Shown here: piece after piece, positions 17,298 to 25,409 of the stretch
How the letters are laid out: each line of letters opens with the position of its first letter
Numbering within the stretch: the stretch's first letter is position 1
DNA from: JAHRAW01 sp965262585
Lineage (GTDB): Bacteria > Pseudomonadota > Gammaproteobacteria > Arenicellales > Poriferihabitantaceae
Length of the DNA stretch: 64,000 nucleotides
Direction: 5' to 3'
NCBI GenBank assembly: GCA_965262585.1
Contig: OZ253546.1
Span: 992,001-1,056,000, forward strand
Position numbers and translations under genes: made by a program
The notes under the pieces: generated by a model
What the model was told of the DNA's origin: nothing
What the model saw: only the letters and a program-made list of their open reading frames with translations
The model's database searches: none

Positions 17298-18032
17298 TTG
17301 TCCGCTTTCATTGGCGGCAAGCAGTATCGTGTCGCGCACGGCAACGACAAATTCTGGCGCAAGGTGACCGACAATCAGTGGGAGCCGTATACTTTTACGG
17401 TGCTCGATCGCTTGCTGGGTGCTGATTCGGTATACCTCGATGTCGGCGCGTGGGTTGGTCCCACGGTGTTGTTTGCGACTCAGCGTTGCCAAAGAGTGTA
17501 TGGCATCGAGCCCGACCCGGTCGCCTACGAACGCCTGCTGGTGAACCTTCGCATGAACGGCATTGACAGCGTGCAGTCCTTCCACGGCGCGCTGGGAGTC
17601 GTCAACGGCACCGTGCAAATCGCCAACGCGGAAGATTTCGGCAACAGTGAAACGCGGGTTCAGGCGGATCGGGGTGCTCAGGAAAGCGGTGGCGTTACGG
17701 TGCTGGCGATGGATATTTTCTCGCTCATCGAGTGGTGGGGAATCGAGAAAATCGACCTGCTAAAAATGGATATCGAAGGGGCTGAATTCGATCTTGTCCC
17801 TTCACTCATTGCCCTTTTGCCGAAGATCAAACCCGCTATTCACCTCTCACTGCACGCGCCGTTTTTCCCACCACCCGAACGGCAAGACAAACTGGCCACC
17901 GTCATCGAGTTAGCCAAACACTACGCCTTTTGTTACGACAAACGCTTCAACCAAATTTCGCCGAAAGAAATTCTCGATGAGCAGTTCACACACAAATGCA
18001 ACCCGGTGCTACTGACGGATACGGTTTTGTAG
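17298..18032 (+). CDS. FkbM-family methyltransferase
   Basis: VYLDVGAWVGPTVLFATQRC is SAM-binding motif I, VYGIEPDPVAYERLLVNL motif II, and IDLLKMDIEGAEFDLV the FkbM-specific motif. Such enzymes O-methylate sugars or lipids. The 5' end is uncertain. The listed start is TTG at 17298. The frame is open back to 17187 with no ATG or GTG, and the best Shine-Dalgarno (AGGAG, 17253-17257) sits seven bases before an in-frame ATC. A separate short frame at 17177-17254 begins with ATG and ends on that Shine-Dalgarno, so a frameshift of the true N-terminus is possible. It closes the glycan cluster. Confidence 0.78.
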   Translation: MSAFIGGKQYRVAHGNDKFWRKVTDNQWEPYTFTVLDRLLGADSVYLDVGAWVGPTVLFATQRCQRVYGIEPDPVAYERLLVNLRMNGIDSVQSFHGALGVVNGTVQIANAEDFGNSETRVQADRGAQESGGVTVLAMDIFSLIEWWGIEKIDLLKMDIEGAEFDLVPSLIALLPKIKPAIHLSLHAPFFPPPERQDKLATVIELAKHYAFCYDKRFNQISPKEILDEQFTHKCNPVLLTDTVL

Positions 18033-18047
18033 CGGAGCGATGATCGG

Positions 18048-18476
18048 TTATTGATTGGGTTTTGCGGGGGGATTTAACCAACCCAGTAGTTGCCGGAATA
18101 CGGTGCTAATCACGCCGGCAAGCCCCAGCGAAACGGCTACGCCAGCGTAGCCCTTCCAAGTCGCAATACCAGCAACAGCAATCAACGCCACGCCTAGAAT
18201 AATAGCAGCATATATGCGCTTGCTGTCATTGGAGAAAAATTTTGCCTCACCCTCTTTGCGTATCTGTTGCTCATTTTCCGCCATGGCCAGGATTCGGTCG
18301 GCTGCACCCGGCAAAATTTCGTTGTATTTCTGAAAATCTTCGGGAGAAGGTATCGGGCCTTTGTATAGATCAGTCTGGGTGGTAGAGACTATTTGTTGAG
18401 ATGTTTTCGTGACTTGGTTGGCTGCTGCTGAATTATTCCTTGCGGGTGGTTTTGAACGGTCTATTTTTCGTGACAT
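18048..18476 (-). CDS. DUF2335 membrane protein
   Basis: The central block YKGPIPSPEDFQKYNEILPGAADRILAMAE (given in part) is the DUF2335 signature of a peptide pattern GP-P-P-E---Y-E--PGAA-RI--MAE. Two membrane segments follow, about residues 88-107 and 110-127. The N-terminal 35 residues are polar and disordered-looking. Function of the family is unknown; it is patchily distributed and often found with mobile or defence genes. The base composition is more AT-rich than its neighbours. A small gene of unknown function lies six bases upstream in the same direction. Confidence 0.75.
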   Translation of the reverse strand: MSRKIDRSKPPARNNSAAANQVTKTSQQIVSTTQTDLYKGPIPSPEDFQKYNEILPGAADRILAMAENEQQIRKEGEAKFFSNDSKRIYAAIILGVALIAVAGIATWKGYAGVAVSLGLAGVISTVFRQLLGWLNPPAKPNQ

Positions 18477-18482
18477 GGTGAT

Positions 18483-18752
18483 TTAGTCAGTGGTCGTGTG
18501 GCTATTTCGATCTTCTTCCACCGCAACCGCCTTGCGAAAATATTCGCGTATGTGCTGAGCATCGCGGATTCTGCCCATAGGGATGGAATCCGGCTGGTGC
18601 AACGGCAAATCTTCCGGCCAGGTGAAGGCATCGGCGAAGGCATCAAAAAAAGTCCGCTCACGAAAATCTTCCAGCGTATGGAACTCGCGGGCAAAGGGCG
18701 AATTGGTAATATTCTTCGGGGTTGGCACTGCTGGTTTCCTCTGGATGGGCAT
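18483..18752 (-). CDS. Small protein of unknown function upstream of DUF2335
   Basis: An 89-residue charged, soluble-looking protein: no membrane segment, Pro-rich start and an aromatic middle (REFHTLEDFRERTFFDAFAD). I do not recognise a family. Its spacing of six bases to the DUF2335 gene and similar composition suggest the two form one unit. An overlapping alternative frame (18461-18781) looks like a shadow because it is Arg/Cys-rich without pattern. Confidence 0.5.
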   Translation of the reverse strand: MPIQRKPAVPTPKNITNSPFAREFHTLEDFRERTFFDAFADAFTWPEDLPLHQPDSIPMGRIRDAQHIREYFRKAVAVEEDRNSHTTTD

Positions 18753-18884
18753 GGTTTCAAATAAAACTGCCGTGTGATCATGTTGATTTTAGATCATAAA
18801 CTACTATGAATATGCTTACATACTCTATCAGGTGGAAAACACCCCGGCAAGCGACTGTCCGCAAGTTTTTTGTTCCATTTCCCA

Positions 18885-20057
18885 TCATTTATAAGGATCC
18901 GCCGCGTCTCGCAGGCCGTCGCCGAAGAAATTGAAGGCGAGGATGACGATGATTACCGGTGCTACTGGCAGGATTAGCCACGGGTAGAGCGCGACTACGT
19001 TCATATTTTGGGCTTCGTTGAGCAGCACGCCCCAACTGGTGATGGGCGGGCGCAGGCCGAGGCCGAGGAAGGACAGCGCGGTTTCACCAAGGATCATGCC
19101 GGGGATGGAGAGCGTGGCCGAGGCGATGATGTGGCTGGCGAAACCGGGCAGCAGGTGGCGCGAGATGATGCGCCCGGGTTTGGCGCCCATCAGGCGCGCG
19201 GCGGAGCAATAGTCTTCCTCGCGCAGGGCAAGCAGTTTGGAGCGCACTGCGCGGGCGAGGCCGGTCCAGTCGAGCAGCGCGAGGATCAGGGTGATGCCGA
19301 AGAATATCAAGATTGGACTCCAGCGCACCGGCAGCACCGCGGACAACGCCATCCATAACGGCAGTTCGGGGAACGAGCGCAGGATTTCGATCACACGCTG
19401 AATGACGGAATCCACCCATCCGCCGTAGTACCCCGCGAGCCCGCCCAGCAGCAGTCCGAGGAATAAACTTGCGGTGATGCCCACCAGGCCGATGAGCAGC
19501 GAAATCCGCGCGCCGAACATCACCCGGGAAAACATGTCGCGGCCAAGGCGGTCGGTGCCGAACAGGAATACGGTGCCGTCGGCGGCGGGGCAGACAAAAT
19601 GAAAGTCCATGTCCAGCCACCCCCAGAATTTGTATGGGTCGCCGCTGCAAAAGAAGCGCAGTTTATGTACTTTGTCCGGGTTGGCGATGTATTCGCGCTT
19701 GAGGTTGTCCATGTTCAGTTGGTAGTCGTAGCCGTATACGAACGGGCCGACCAACCGCCCTCGGTCGAATAAGTGTACGACCTGAGGCGGGGCATAGATG
19801 TGGTTAGTGTCGCGGGAATGCAGGTTGTAAGGGGAGATGAACTCCGTTATCAACGTCGATGCGTATAAAGCTATCAGGATGAAGCCGCACACCACCGCGA
19901 CTTTGTGGCGCTTGAGTTTCCACCACATCAGTTGGCGTCTTGATGCGAAAAAATACTTTTCCTGTTCCGGGGTAAGTTTTTCCACCGAATGCGGGTCGAA
20001 CTCCGCGGCGGATACATAGTGTTTGTCGCCGGGCTGGTGTGTGGTCGCTTCGCTCAT
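18885..20057 (-). CDS. Oligopeptide ABC transporter permease, YejE-like
   Basis: The 390-residue protein has a long N-terminal cytosolic part, a membrane segment near 55-75, a periplasmic domain with FGTDRLGRDMFSRVMFGARISL, the usual start of the OppC-type core, and five further segments. EEDYCSAARLMGAKPGR is the EAA loop that contacts the ATPase. The enlarged first periplasmic region is typical of YejE. Transport of oligopeptides is the likely role. It is the last gene of the transporter operon, downstream of the YejB-like permease by 22 bases. Confidence 0.87.
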   Translation of the reverse strand: MSEATTHQPGDKHYVSAAEFDPHSVEKLTPEQEKYFFASRRQLMWWKLKRHKVAVVCGFILIALYASTLITEFISPYNLHSRDTNHIYAPPQVVHLFDRGRLVGPFVYGYDYQLNMDNLKREYIANPDKVHKLRFFCSGDPYKFWGWLDMDFHFVCPAADGTVFLFGTDRLGRDMFSRVMFGARISLLIGLVGITASLFLGLLLGGLAGYYGGWVDSVIQRVIEILRSFPELPLWMALSAVLPVRWSPILIFFGITLILALLDWTGLARAVRSKLLALREEDYCSAARLMGAKPGRIISRHLLPGFASHIIASATLSIPGMILGETALSFLGLGLRPPITSWGVLLNEAQNMNVVALYPWLILPVAPVIIVILAFNFFGDGLRDAADPYK

Positions 20058-20079
20058 GGTTTCATTCTCTTAGGCATGC

Positions 20080-21078
20080 TCAATGCATGACCTCTCCCTG
20101 CAGGCGGATGCGCGGGTCGATCCACGCCAGCAGCAGATCCGAAATCAGTATGCCCACCACGGTGAGCATGGCGAGGAATATCAGGAAGGTGCCGGCCAGA
20201 TACATATCCTGGCTTTGCAGTGCGCCCAGCAACATGGGCCCGGTGGTCGGCAGCGACAGCACGATGGCGACTATTTCTGCGCCGGAAATCACGCTTGGCA
20301 GCAAACTGCCGATGTCGGCGATGAAAAAATTGAGCGCCATGCGCAGCGGGTATTTGCGCAACAGTTTGAAGGGAGGCAGCCCTTTGGCTTTGCCGGTGAG
20401 TACATATTGCTTTTCCAGTTCATCGAGGAGGTTGGCGCGCAGCCGGCGGATCATACCGGCGGTGCCGGCGGTGCCGATGACGATCACCGGAATCCATAAA
20501 TGCTCGAGCACCGACAGGAGTTTGCCCCAGCCCCACGGCTGGTCGATGTATTGCGAGTCCATAAGCCCGCCGATGGAAGTGCCAAACCAGATGTTGGCGA
20601 AGTACAGCATCACCAGCGCAAGCAGGAAATTGGGCGTCGCCAGGCCGATGAAGCCGAGCAGGGTGAGGCCGTAGTCGCCCCAACTGTATTGGTGAGTCGC
20701 CGAGTAAATGCCGATGGGAAAGGCGATTGCCCAGGTGAAAATAATGGTCACCACCGACACCAGAATGGTCAGCAAAATGCGGTCGCCCACCACTTCACGC
20801 ACCGGCAGGTCATGCTCAAACGAATACCCCCAGTCGCCGTGAAAAAAGCCGCCAACCCAACTGGTGTACTGCAATAAAAACGGCTGGTCAAGGCCATACT
20901 GCTGCCTCAGGAATTCAATTTTTTCCTGGTCAACCGACTCCCCCTGACTTTCCAATTCAGCGATATAAGTCTCGAGATAATCCCCCGGCGGCAACTGGAT
21001 GATGACAAAGATGATGAAACTAATCACCACCAAAGTCGGGATCATTACGGCGATGCGTTTGAATACGTATTGGAACAT
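20080..21078 (-). CDS. Oligopeptide ABC transporter permease, YejB-like
   Basis: The N-terminus FQYVFKRIAVMIPTLVVISF and the PGDYLE segment are standard for OppB/YejB-type permeases, followed by five more membrane segments and a C-terminal DLLLAWIDPRIR. ANLLDELEKQYVLTGKAKGL is the EAA-loop region. In Yej-type transporters the gene normally follows the binding-protein gene directly; here 4.9 kb of other genes intervene. A 43-base fragment of this gene's 5' end is duplicated at 25315-25357. Confidence 0.9.
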   Translation of the reverse strand: MFQYVFKRIAVMIPTLVVISFIIFVIIQLPPGDYLETYIAELESQGESVDQEKIEFLRQQYGLDQPFLLQYTSWVGGFFHGDWGYSFEHDLPVREVVGDRILLTILVSVVTIIFTWAIAFPIGIYSATHQYSWGDYGLTLLGFIGLATPNFLLALVMLYFANIWFGTSIGGLMDSQYIDQPWGWGKLLSVLEHLWIPVIVIGTAGTAGMIRRLRANLLDELEKQYVLTGKAKGLPPFKLLRKYPLRMALNFFIADIGSLLPSVISGAEIVAIVLSLPTTGPMLLGALQSQDMYLAGTFLIFLAMLTVVGILISDLLLAWIDPRIRLQGEVMH

Positions 21079-21185
21079 AGTGGAAGGGTGATTGATTGTT
21101 TCGGTTGTTAAATTGATTTGTGGGCTTTATTTAAGCATGGTTTTCTTGATGATAGCAAATTCGACGACCATTTTCATGAATGTTT

Positions 21186-22004
21186 TTATTCTGAACGACG
21201 AAATACCGTACAGTCTTTAGTTATATTCTGTTGAAAATACGAAATCATTTCATCATGGTCATCAACAAAGTCTTGAAATTGAATATAGTGACCGTCATTG
21301 TGCATGACGCGTACGCCGGTGAAATTAAGGCCGGAGATGTCAATGTAACTAAGAGATAAATTTTTCAGTAGAGATTCATGATTATCAACAGAATCATAAT
21401 CAAGAAGTTCCTTGAAGATTATCTTTTCTCCATCTGCGCCTATGGTGAACTCTTGATATGACAAATCCAACCCATGTAAATTGAAACTGATACCTTTGTT
21501 TTCTTTTTTATGTTGAATTAACCACCGCATGATGTGTTGTGCATATGAGAGAAAATCTCCCTCTTTGTGTTTGTATTCGCCGGGCATACTTTTGAGGCGT
21601 CGAATGAATGCTACCTTAATGGTTTTATTGAATGAAGGAACTTTTTTCGAAATCTCTATCAACATTGCAACCCCCACATCAACTTGCACGGGGTTGTTGC
21701 TTGCAAGGTTATCAAGTCCTTTAAATAAATCATCTTGATAAATTTTCTGACGAGTGTCGTAAGTGCGGAAATACCATAAGAGGGTTAGCACAAAAATACT
21801 AACTGCGACTGGTTCAAGATAACCTTTCAAGTTTGAACTCAAACAAAGAGCCTGCGTAACGTATGCGGAAATTTTTGGTCCGATATAAAGTCCGAGAATT
21901 GCCGCCAAAAGTAAGATAATAAATCGCATTCCTTTGGATTCAGTCCACGTCTCTATTTTGCGGAAACACTGTTTCCAGCCTACGCTATTTTCTTTCTTGC
22001 TCAT
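21186..22004 (-). CDS. Two-segment membrane protein with pentapeptide-like tail
   Basis: The 272-residue protein is Lys-rich at the N-terminus, with membrane segments near residues 26-46 and 65-84, then a cytosolic domain of about 180 residues. The segment LKNLSLSYIDISGLNFTGV reads like one to two turns of pentapeptide repeat (A/S-D/N-L/F pattern), and HGLDLSYQEF is another. I cannot assign a function. The gene is clearly AT-richer than the Yej genes around it and is the last cargo gene before the intact permease. Confidence 0.6.
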   Translation of the reverse strand: MSKKENSVGWKQCFRKIETWTESKGMRFIILLLAAILGLYIGPKISAYVTQALCLSSNLKGYLEPVAVSIFVLTLLWYFRTYDTRQKIYQDDLFKGLDNLASNNPVQVDVGVAMLIEISKKVPSFNKTIKVAFIRRLKSMPGEYKHKEGDFLSYAQHIMRWLIQHKKENKGISFNLHGLDLSYQEFTIGADGEKIIFKELLDYDSVDNHESLLKNLSLSYIDISGLNFTGVRVMHNDGHYIQFQDFVDDHDEMISYFQQNITKDCTVFRRSE

Positions 22005-22075
22005 TTCATTACCTGTTATTTATTCGGTACGGATTATCACGCATAGTTTATTTATGAGACAGAAGAAACCCGCAA

Positions 22076-23548
22076 TCAGCCGGTTGGTATTTTTTGTTGC
22101 GCCAATGCTTTGCCGGTGAAGGGGTGGGTCATGCCCGGCAGGTCGGCTTTAATGTTGTTGAAATACCCTTCAATGGACCAAAACACGATGCGGTTATAGA
22201 TGTGTGCGCCGCCTTGTGGTTGGAATTTTCCGGCTTTACCAAGTACTTCGCGCATAGTCGGTGTCATGTTGTGTTTTTCCAGAGTGATAAATAAGCCCAT
22301 GCTGAACGCGCCGCCGGTGATTTGCGAAAGAAAAGCGCGCAGTGCATCCGCGCCGGGTTTTCCGCCCTTGACTTGCGCGACGCATAGCCCGTCCTCGCCT
22401 ACTGGTGGATTCAGCAATCGCCCGCGTCCGTCAATGCCGCCATCGCCGGTTTGTTTATCATTCGGCGCGTAGCCCTCCAGCAAACTAATCGCCCAGTGTT
22501 CGAATGCATAGGGATCGGATTTTACCAGCGTGCGCGCGCTTTGCAAATCGGTGGGCAGGCCCATCACCGACACATCGCCGGCTTCTTTTAGTCGCTCCTT
22601 GCATACCCGCGTAATGGCGAAGGGCGAGATGTCAATGCCGATGAACTTTCGCCCTAATTTCCACGCCGCTTCGGCGGTAGTTCCACAACCGCAAAACGGG
22701 TCAAGGACTAAATCGTCTTTGTTGGAAGAAGCAGAAACAATTCGCTCCAGTAGGGCAAGGGGTTTTTGTGTTGGATAGCCAAGTGCTTCTGACCTGTATC
22801 TGTACGTCTGTTGAATATCACCCCATACTGTCGATGGTATTTTTCCGTTCGCGTTTAACTTGATTTTAGTCCCGGCTAGTACCGTAGATTTGTTGGCGGG
22901 ATATTTGCTTCGTTGCATGGAAGATTCAGAATAAGGGATTCGTACATCATCCGCATTAAACACAAAATCTCTCGATTTCACATACCGTAAAACGATGTCG
23001 TGTTTACGTGGAAAATCCTTCGTGGCTGTCGATGGACTTGCCGGGTAACTCCAAACAATCTCATTCCGAAAATTCTTCCCCCCGAACACGCAATCCATAA
23101 TCGTTTTCAAATAATGCGATGCAGTCGGGTCGCAATGCAGATAAATGCTGCCGGTGTCTTTCAATAAATCGCGCATCACCGCCAGCCGTTCGGCCATATA
23201 AGACAGATATGCGAGCATGCCGCCTTCGGGTAGCATTGCGGCCAGACCAAAAACCGCTTTATGGGCAGGATGCGCGACTGCGTTTTTGATATTTTTCACT
23301 CGTTCGGCGGCTTCGATACTCCAATACCATGTGTCATTGAAAGCAACAAATTGCGCACGCTCGTCCAGCGGTTTTCCTTTCGTATCTTTTCCGTAAAGGA
23401 TGTTGTAGTTGGCGTTAGAGTTGAATGGCGGGTCAAGGTAAATCAAATCCACACAACCGGCGGGATGTGTTTTTACCCACTCTTGCATGATGTCAAGGCA
23501 GTCGCCGTGATATAGCGTATTGAACTTTAGGGGTAAGTCGGTTTTCAT
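22076..23548 (-). CDS. Beta-class DNA methyltransferase fused to an Mrr-like nuclease domain
   Basis: Residues 1-325 are an amino-methyltransferase of the beta order: catalytic DPPF at 39-42 comes before the SAM motif DPFCGCGTT at 283-291, followed by FIGIDI. The target-recognition region lies between. Residues 345-450 look like a PD-(D/E)XK restriction fold of the Mrr type: FEHWAISLLEGY, then GDGGIDGRG (acidic Asp at 373) and VAQVKGG (QxK, Lys at 394). A single protein could thus both mark and cut DNA, or the nuclease domain may act only on foreign modification states. No separate restriction or specificity gene is adjacent. N6-adenine or N4-cytosine specificity is undetermined. Confidence 0.82.
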   Translation of the reverse strand: MKTDLPLKFNTLYHGDCLDIMQEWVKTHPAGCVDLIYLDPPFNSNANYNILYGKDTKGKPLDERAQFVAFNDTWYWSIEAAERVKNIKNAVAHPAHKAVFGLAAMLPEGGMLAYLSYMAERLAVMRDLLKDTGSIYLHCDPTASHYLKTIMDCVFGGKNFRNEIVWSYPASPSTATKDFPRKHDIVLRYVKSRDFVFNADDVRIPYSESSMQRSKYPANKSTVLAGTKIKLNANGKIPSTVWGDIQQTYRYRSEALGYPTQKPLALLERIVSASSNKDDLVLDPFCGCGTTAEAAWKLGRKFIGIDISPFAITRVCKERLKEAGDVSVMGLPTDLQSARTLVKSDPYAFEHWAISLLEGYAPNDKQTGDGGIDGRGRLLNPPVGEDGLCVAQVKGGKPGADALRAFLSQITGGAFSMGLFITLEKHNMTPTMREVLGKAGKFQPQGGAHIYNRIVFWSIEGYFNNIKADLPGMTHPFTGKALAQQKIPTG

Positions 23549-23586
23549 GGGTAATTGCTATTGATACGGGGTGGCGACGGCGTAGG

Positions 23587-24078
23587 TTAGTTTGAAAGTG
23601 GATTTTTAGTAGTTGTAACCGCGGCTGCAAACAAGATGATGCCAATACTAAAATGTATCATTTGACAGTGCAAAAACTGCCATGAACGTTTGCCGAGCAT
23701 TTTGGTTTTGCAACGCAATTTTTTAATATCTTTACCTGTGTCGTTTCCACCTCGTTCATGTTTCAATTTAGCAATTAGTGCCGTTTTTTGAAAATCGCAT
23801 AACCTAGTGTGTGCACAAACAATGCCAGCAATAACCGAGGCGAAAAAGAATAACAACGCAAACCAGTAAAGTGCTGATGAATATGCCGCTATGGAGGAAT
23901 TATCGTTTTCTATTAACGGCTTTGTACCAAAAGCCGAGGCACCAGAAGCCAGAGTCAGAATAAGATAGTTCACATAGCCAAACTGTTCTATTCTGATTTT
24001 TTGCCAGCGTACACGTTTTTCATATAGTCGTTGTTCTTTTCTTTCATATCGCCACTGTTCTTTGTCTGTATCGTTCAT
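23587..24078 (-). CDS. Small multi-pass membrane protein of unknown function
   Basis: The 163-residue protein has a highly charged N-terminal helix (Glu/Lys/Arg, residues 1-33), hydrophobic stretches near 36-50, 68-90 and 138-155, and a basic loop between the second and third. The plan of charged helix plus paired membrane segments recalls small membrane effectors of defence loci such as SLATT proteins, but I cannot show homology. Its ATG overlaps the stop of the DUF805-Sel1 gene (ATGA), so the two are co-translated. Confidence 0.55.
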   Translation of the reverse strand: MNDTDKEQWRYERKEQRLYEKRVRWQKIRIEQFGYVNYLILTLASGASAFGTKPLIENDNSSIAAYSSALYWFALLFFFASVIAGIVCAHTRLCDFQKTALIAKLKHERGGNDTGKDIKKLRCKTKMLGKRSWQFLHCQMIHFSIGIILFAAAVTTTKNPLSN

Positions 24079-25211
24079 TTTTGTATTCCTTTTTTCGGTT
24101 TAAATTCGCGTGATAACTTCTTCGCTTCGGCGATTTGCTCTTTGGTCATTCGTTTGGCCACCATGGTTTTAAGGTGTTCGGCGAGGTAATCGGTCGTAGA
24201 TGCTAGATTGAGCCAAAAATAGGCTTGCACATAATCCATCGACACGCCTTCGCCCCTATAGTATTTGTCCCCAAGAGAAGACTGTGCCTCCGTAAGCCCT
24301 TGCTTTGCGGCACGATACATCCATTTCGTTGCTTCTGTATCATCACGACCACAACCAAACTTAAGACTACAACCAAGGCTATACTGTGCTTCCGCATCTC
24401 CTTGCTCGGCGGCAAGGCGATACCATTTCATCGCTTCCGCCTCATCTTTCTCTATGCCCTTGCCAACGTAATACATTCTGGCAAGATGTAACTGCGCATG
24501 CGAAAACCCCTGCTCAGCAGCATGACGATACCATTTTACTGCTTCCACATCATTTTGCGGCACATTCAGGCCCTCTCTATACCAACCCCCGAGGGTGAAC
24601 TGTGCGATTGCTTCTCCTTGCTCGGCGATCTGAAGCATTCGCTTTGCTGGATAGTCTGAGTCACGCAGCAAGTCAAGATCGTGGTGAGTAAATTCATCCC
24701 CATGCTCGGCGGTGTGTTGCGACTGCATCCGTCCCGCTCGTGTGCTACTTACGCCATTTTCCTCAGGGCCGCTTTGTTTCATGCACGGATAGAAGATTAG
24801 CCACGAAGCAGGAAGGATTATTACAGCCGTGAGAAATGAAAAAAATCCTTCGGATCCTTCGGATATCCGAAGGATGAACAGCCTAATGTAGCTTTCCCCA
24901 ATGCTTGCTTCGAACACGATAACTGTAAGCGGCAACACACACAATAATAGCCATGCGCTATGCTGGGCGTCGCGCAACCTTCGTGTTGTAACCGCTAATG
25001 CGGGACAAAGCCACGCCCAGAATCCCAAACTCCAACTCGAGCCCATAAATCCTGAAAAGAATATGCAAAGGTATAAAGATGGCAGGAACCACCAAAATTC
25101 CGACCTAGATGCGCGCCCCGTGAAATCAAAGAATTTGGAAAAACAAGTGCTTATAGCATTTATAGGTCCCATCATTTTGCGCGGTTCCATAGTATCGTTT
25201 GGTTGGTTCAT
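24075..25211 (-). CDS. DUF805 membrane domain fused to Sel1-like repeats
   Basis: Residues 12-140 match the DUF805 pattern (FFDFTGRASRSEFWWFL near residue 24, then four hydrophobic segments). Residues 195-365 hold four to five Sel1 repeats, such as AQFTLGGWYREGLNVPQNDV and AQLHLARMYYVGKGIEKDEA, with the AxxxLGxxYxxGxGVxxDxxxAxxWYxxAA rhythm. The combination would put a protein-interaction scaffold on the cytosolic side of a membrane anchor. The ATG at 25211 overlaps the stop of a 47-codon chimeric reading frame (TAATG). First gene of the larger cargo slot. Confidence 0.75.
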   Translation of the reverse strand: MNQPNDTMEPRKMMGPINAISTCFSKFFDFTGRASRSEFWWFLPSLYLCIFFSGFMGSSWSLGFWAWLCPALAVTTRRLRDAQHSAWLLLCVLPLTVIVFEASIGESYIRLFILRISEGSEGFFSFLTAVIILPASWLIFYPCMKQSGPEENGVSSTRAGRMQSQHTAEHGDEFTHHDLDLLRDSDYPAKRMLQIAEQGEAIAQFTLGGWYREGLNVPQNDVEAVKWYRHAAEQGFSHAQLHLARMYYVGKGIEKDEAEAMKWYRLAAEQGDAEAQYSLGCSLKFGCGRDDTEATKWMYRAAKQGLTEAQSSLGDKYYRGEGVSMDYVQAYFWLNLASTTDYLAEHLKTMVAKRMTKEQIAEAKKLSREFKPKKGIQK

Positions 25212-25214
25212 TAG

Positions 25215-25357
25215 CCGTCACTCAAACCAAAAAGTATCCGGCTTATACACCCCAAAATAAGCAGTCGGCAACCATCCCCAGACTCCTTCTTGGGGGACGT
25301 TGCGTAGGCGGTTGGGATCATTACGGCGATGCGTTTGAATATGTATTGGACCATAGT
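25215..25357 (-). pseudogene. Chimeric remnant: YejB-like 5' end joined to YejA-like 3' end
   Basis: Bases 25215-25312 repeat the last coding part and stop of the binding-protein gene (25959-26056) with three mismatches in about 100 bases, all at third positions and all synonymous (Gly, Val, Lys codons). Bases 25315-25357 repeat the first 13 codons of the permease gene (21036-21078), with two coding changes. On the minus strand the permease start comes first, so the fragment reads permease-start::binding-protein-end, the reverse of the normal gene order. Both parts lose similarity immediately outside. This is the signature of a circular or tandem intermediate joining at this locus. Confidence 0.85.
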
Positions 25358-25409
25358 GAGATTTTAGTGGGAGCAGATAACTGGATTAACTGATGGGTGA
25401 AAGGCTATT

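Noticed and set aside
18461..18781. Alternative 106-codon frame overlapping the small gene upstream of DUF2335
   Set aside because: It would overlap the DUF2335 start and has an Arg/Cys/Pro composition without pattern; the 18483-18752 frame is more protein-like and better spaced.
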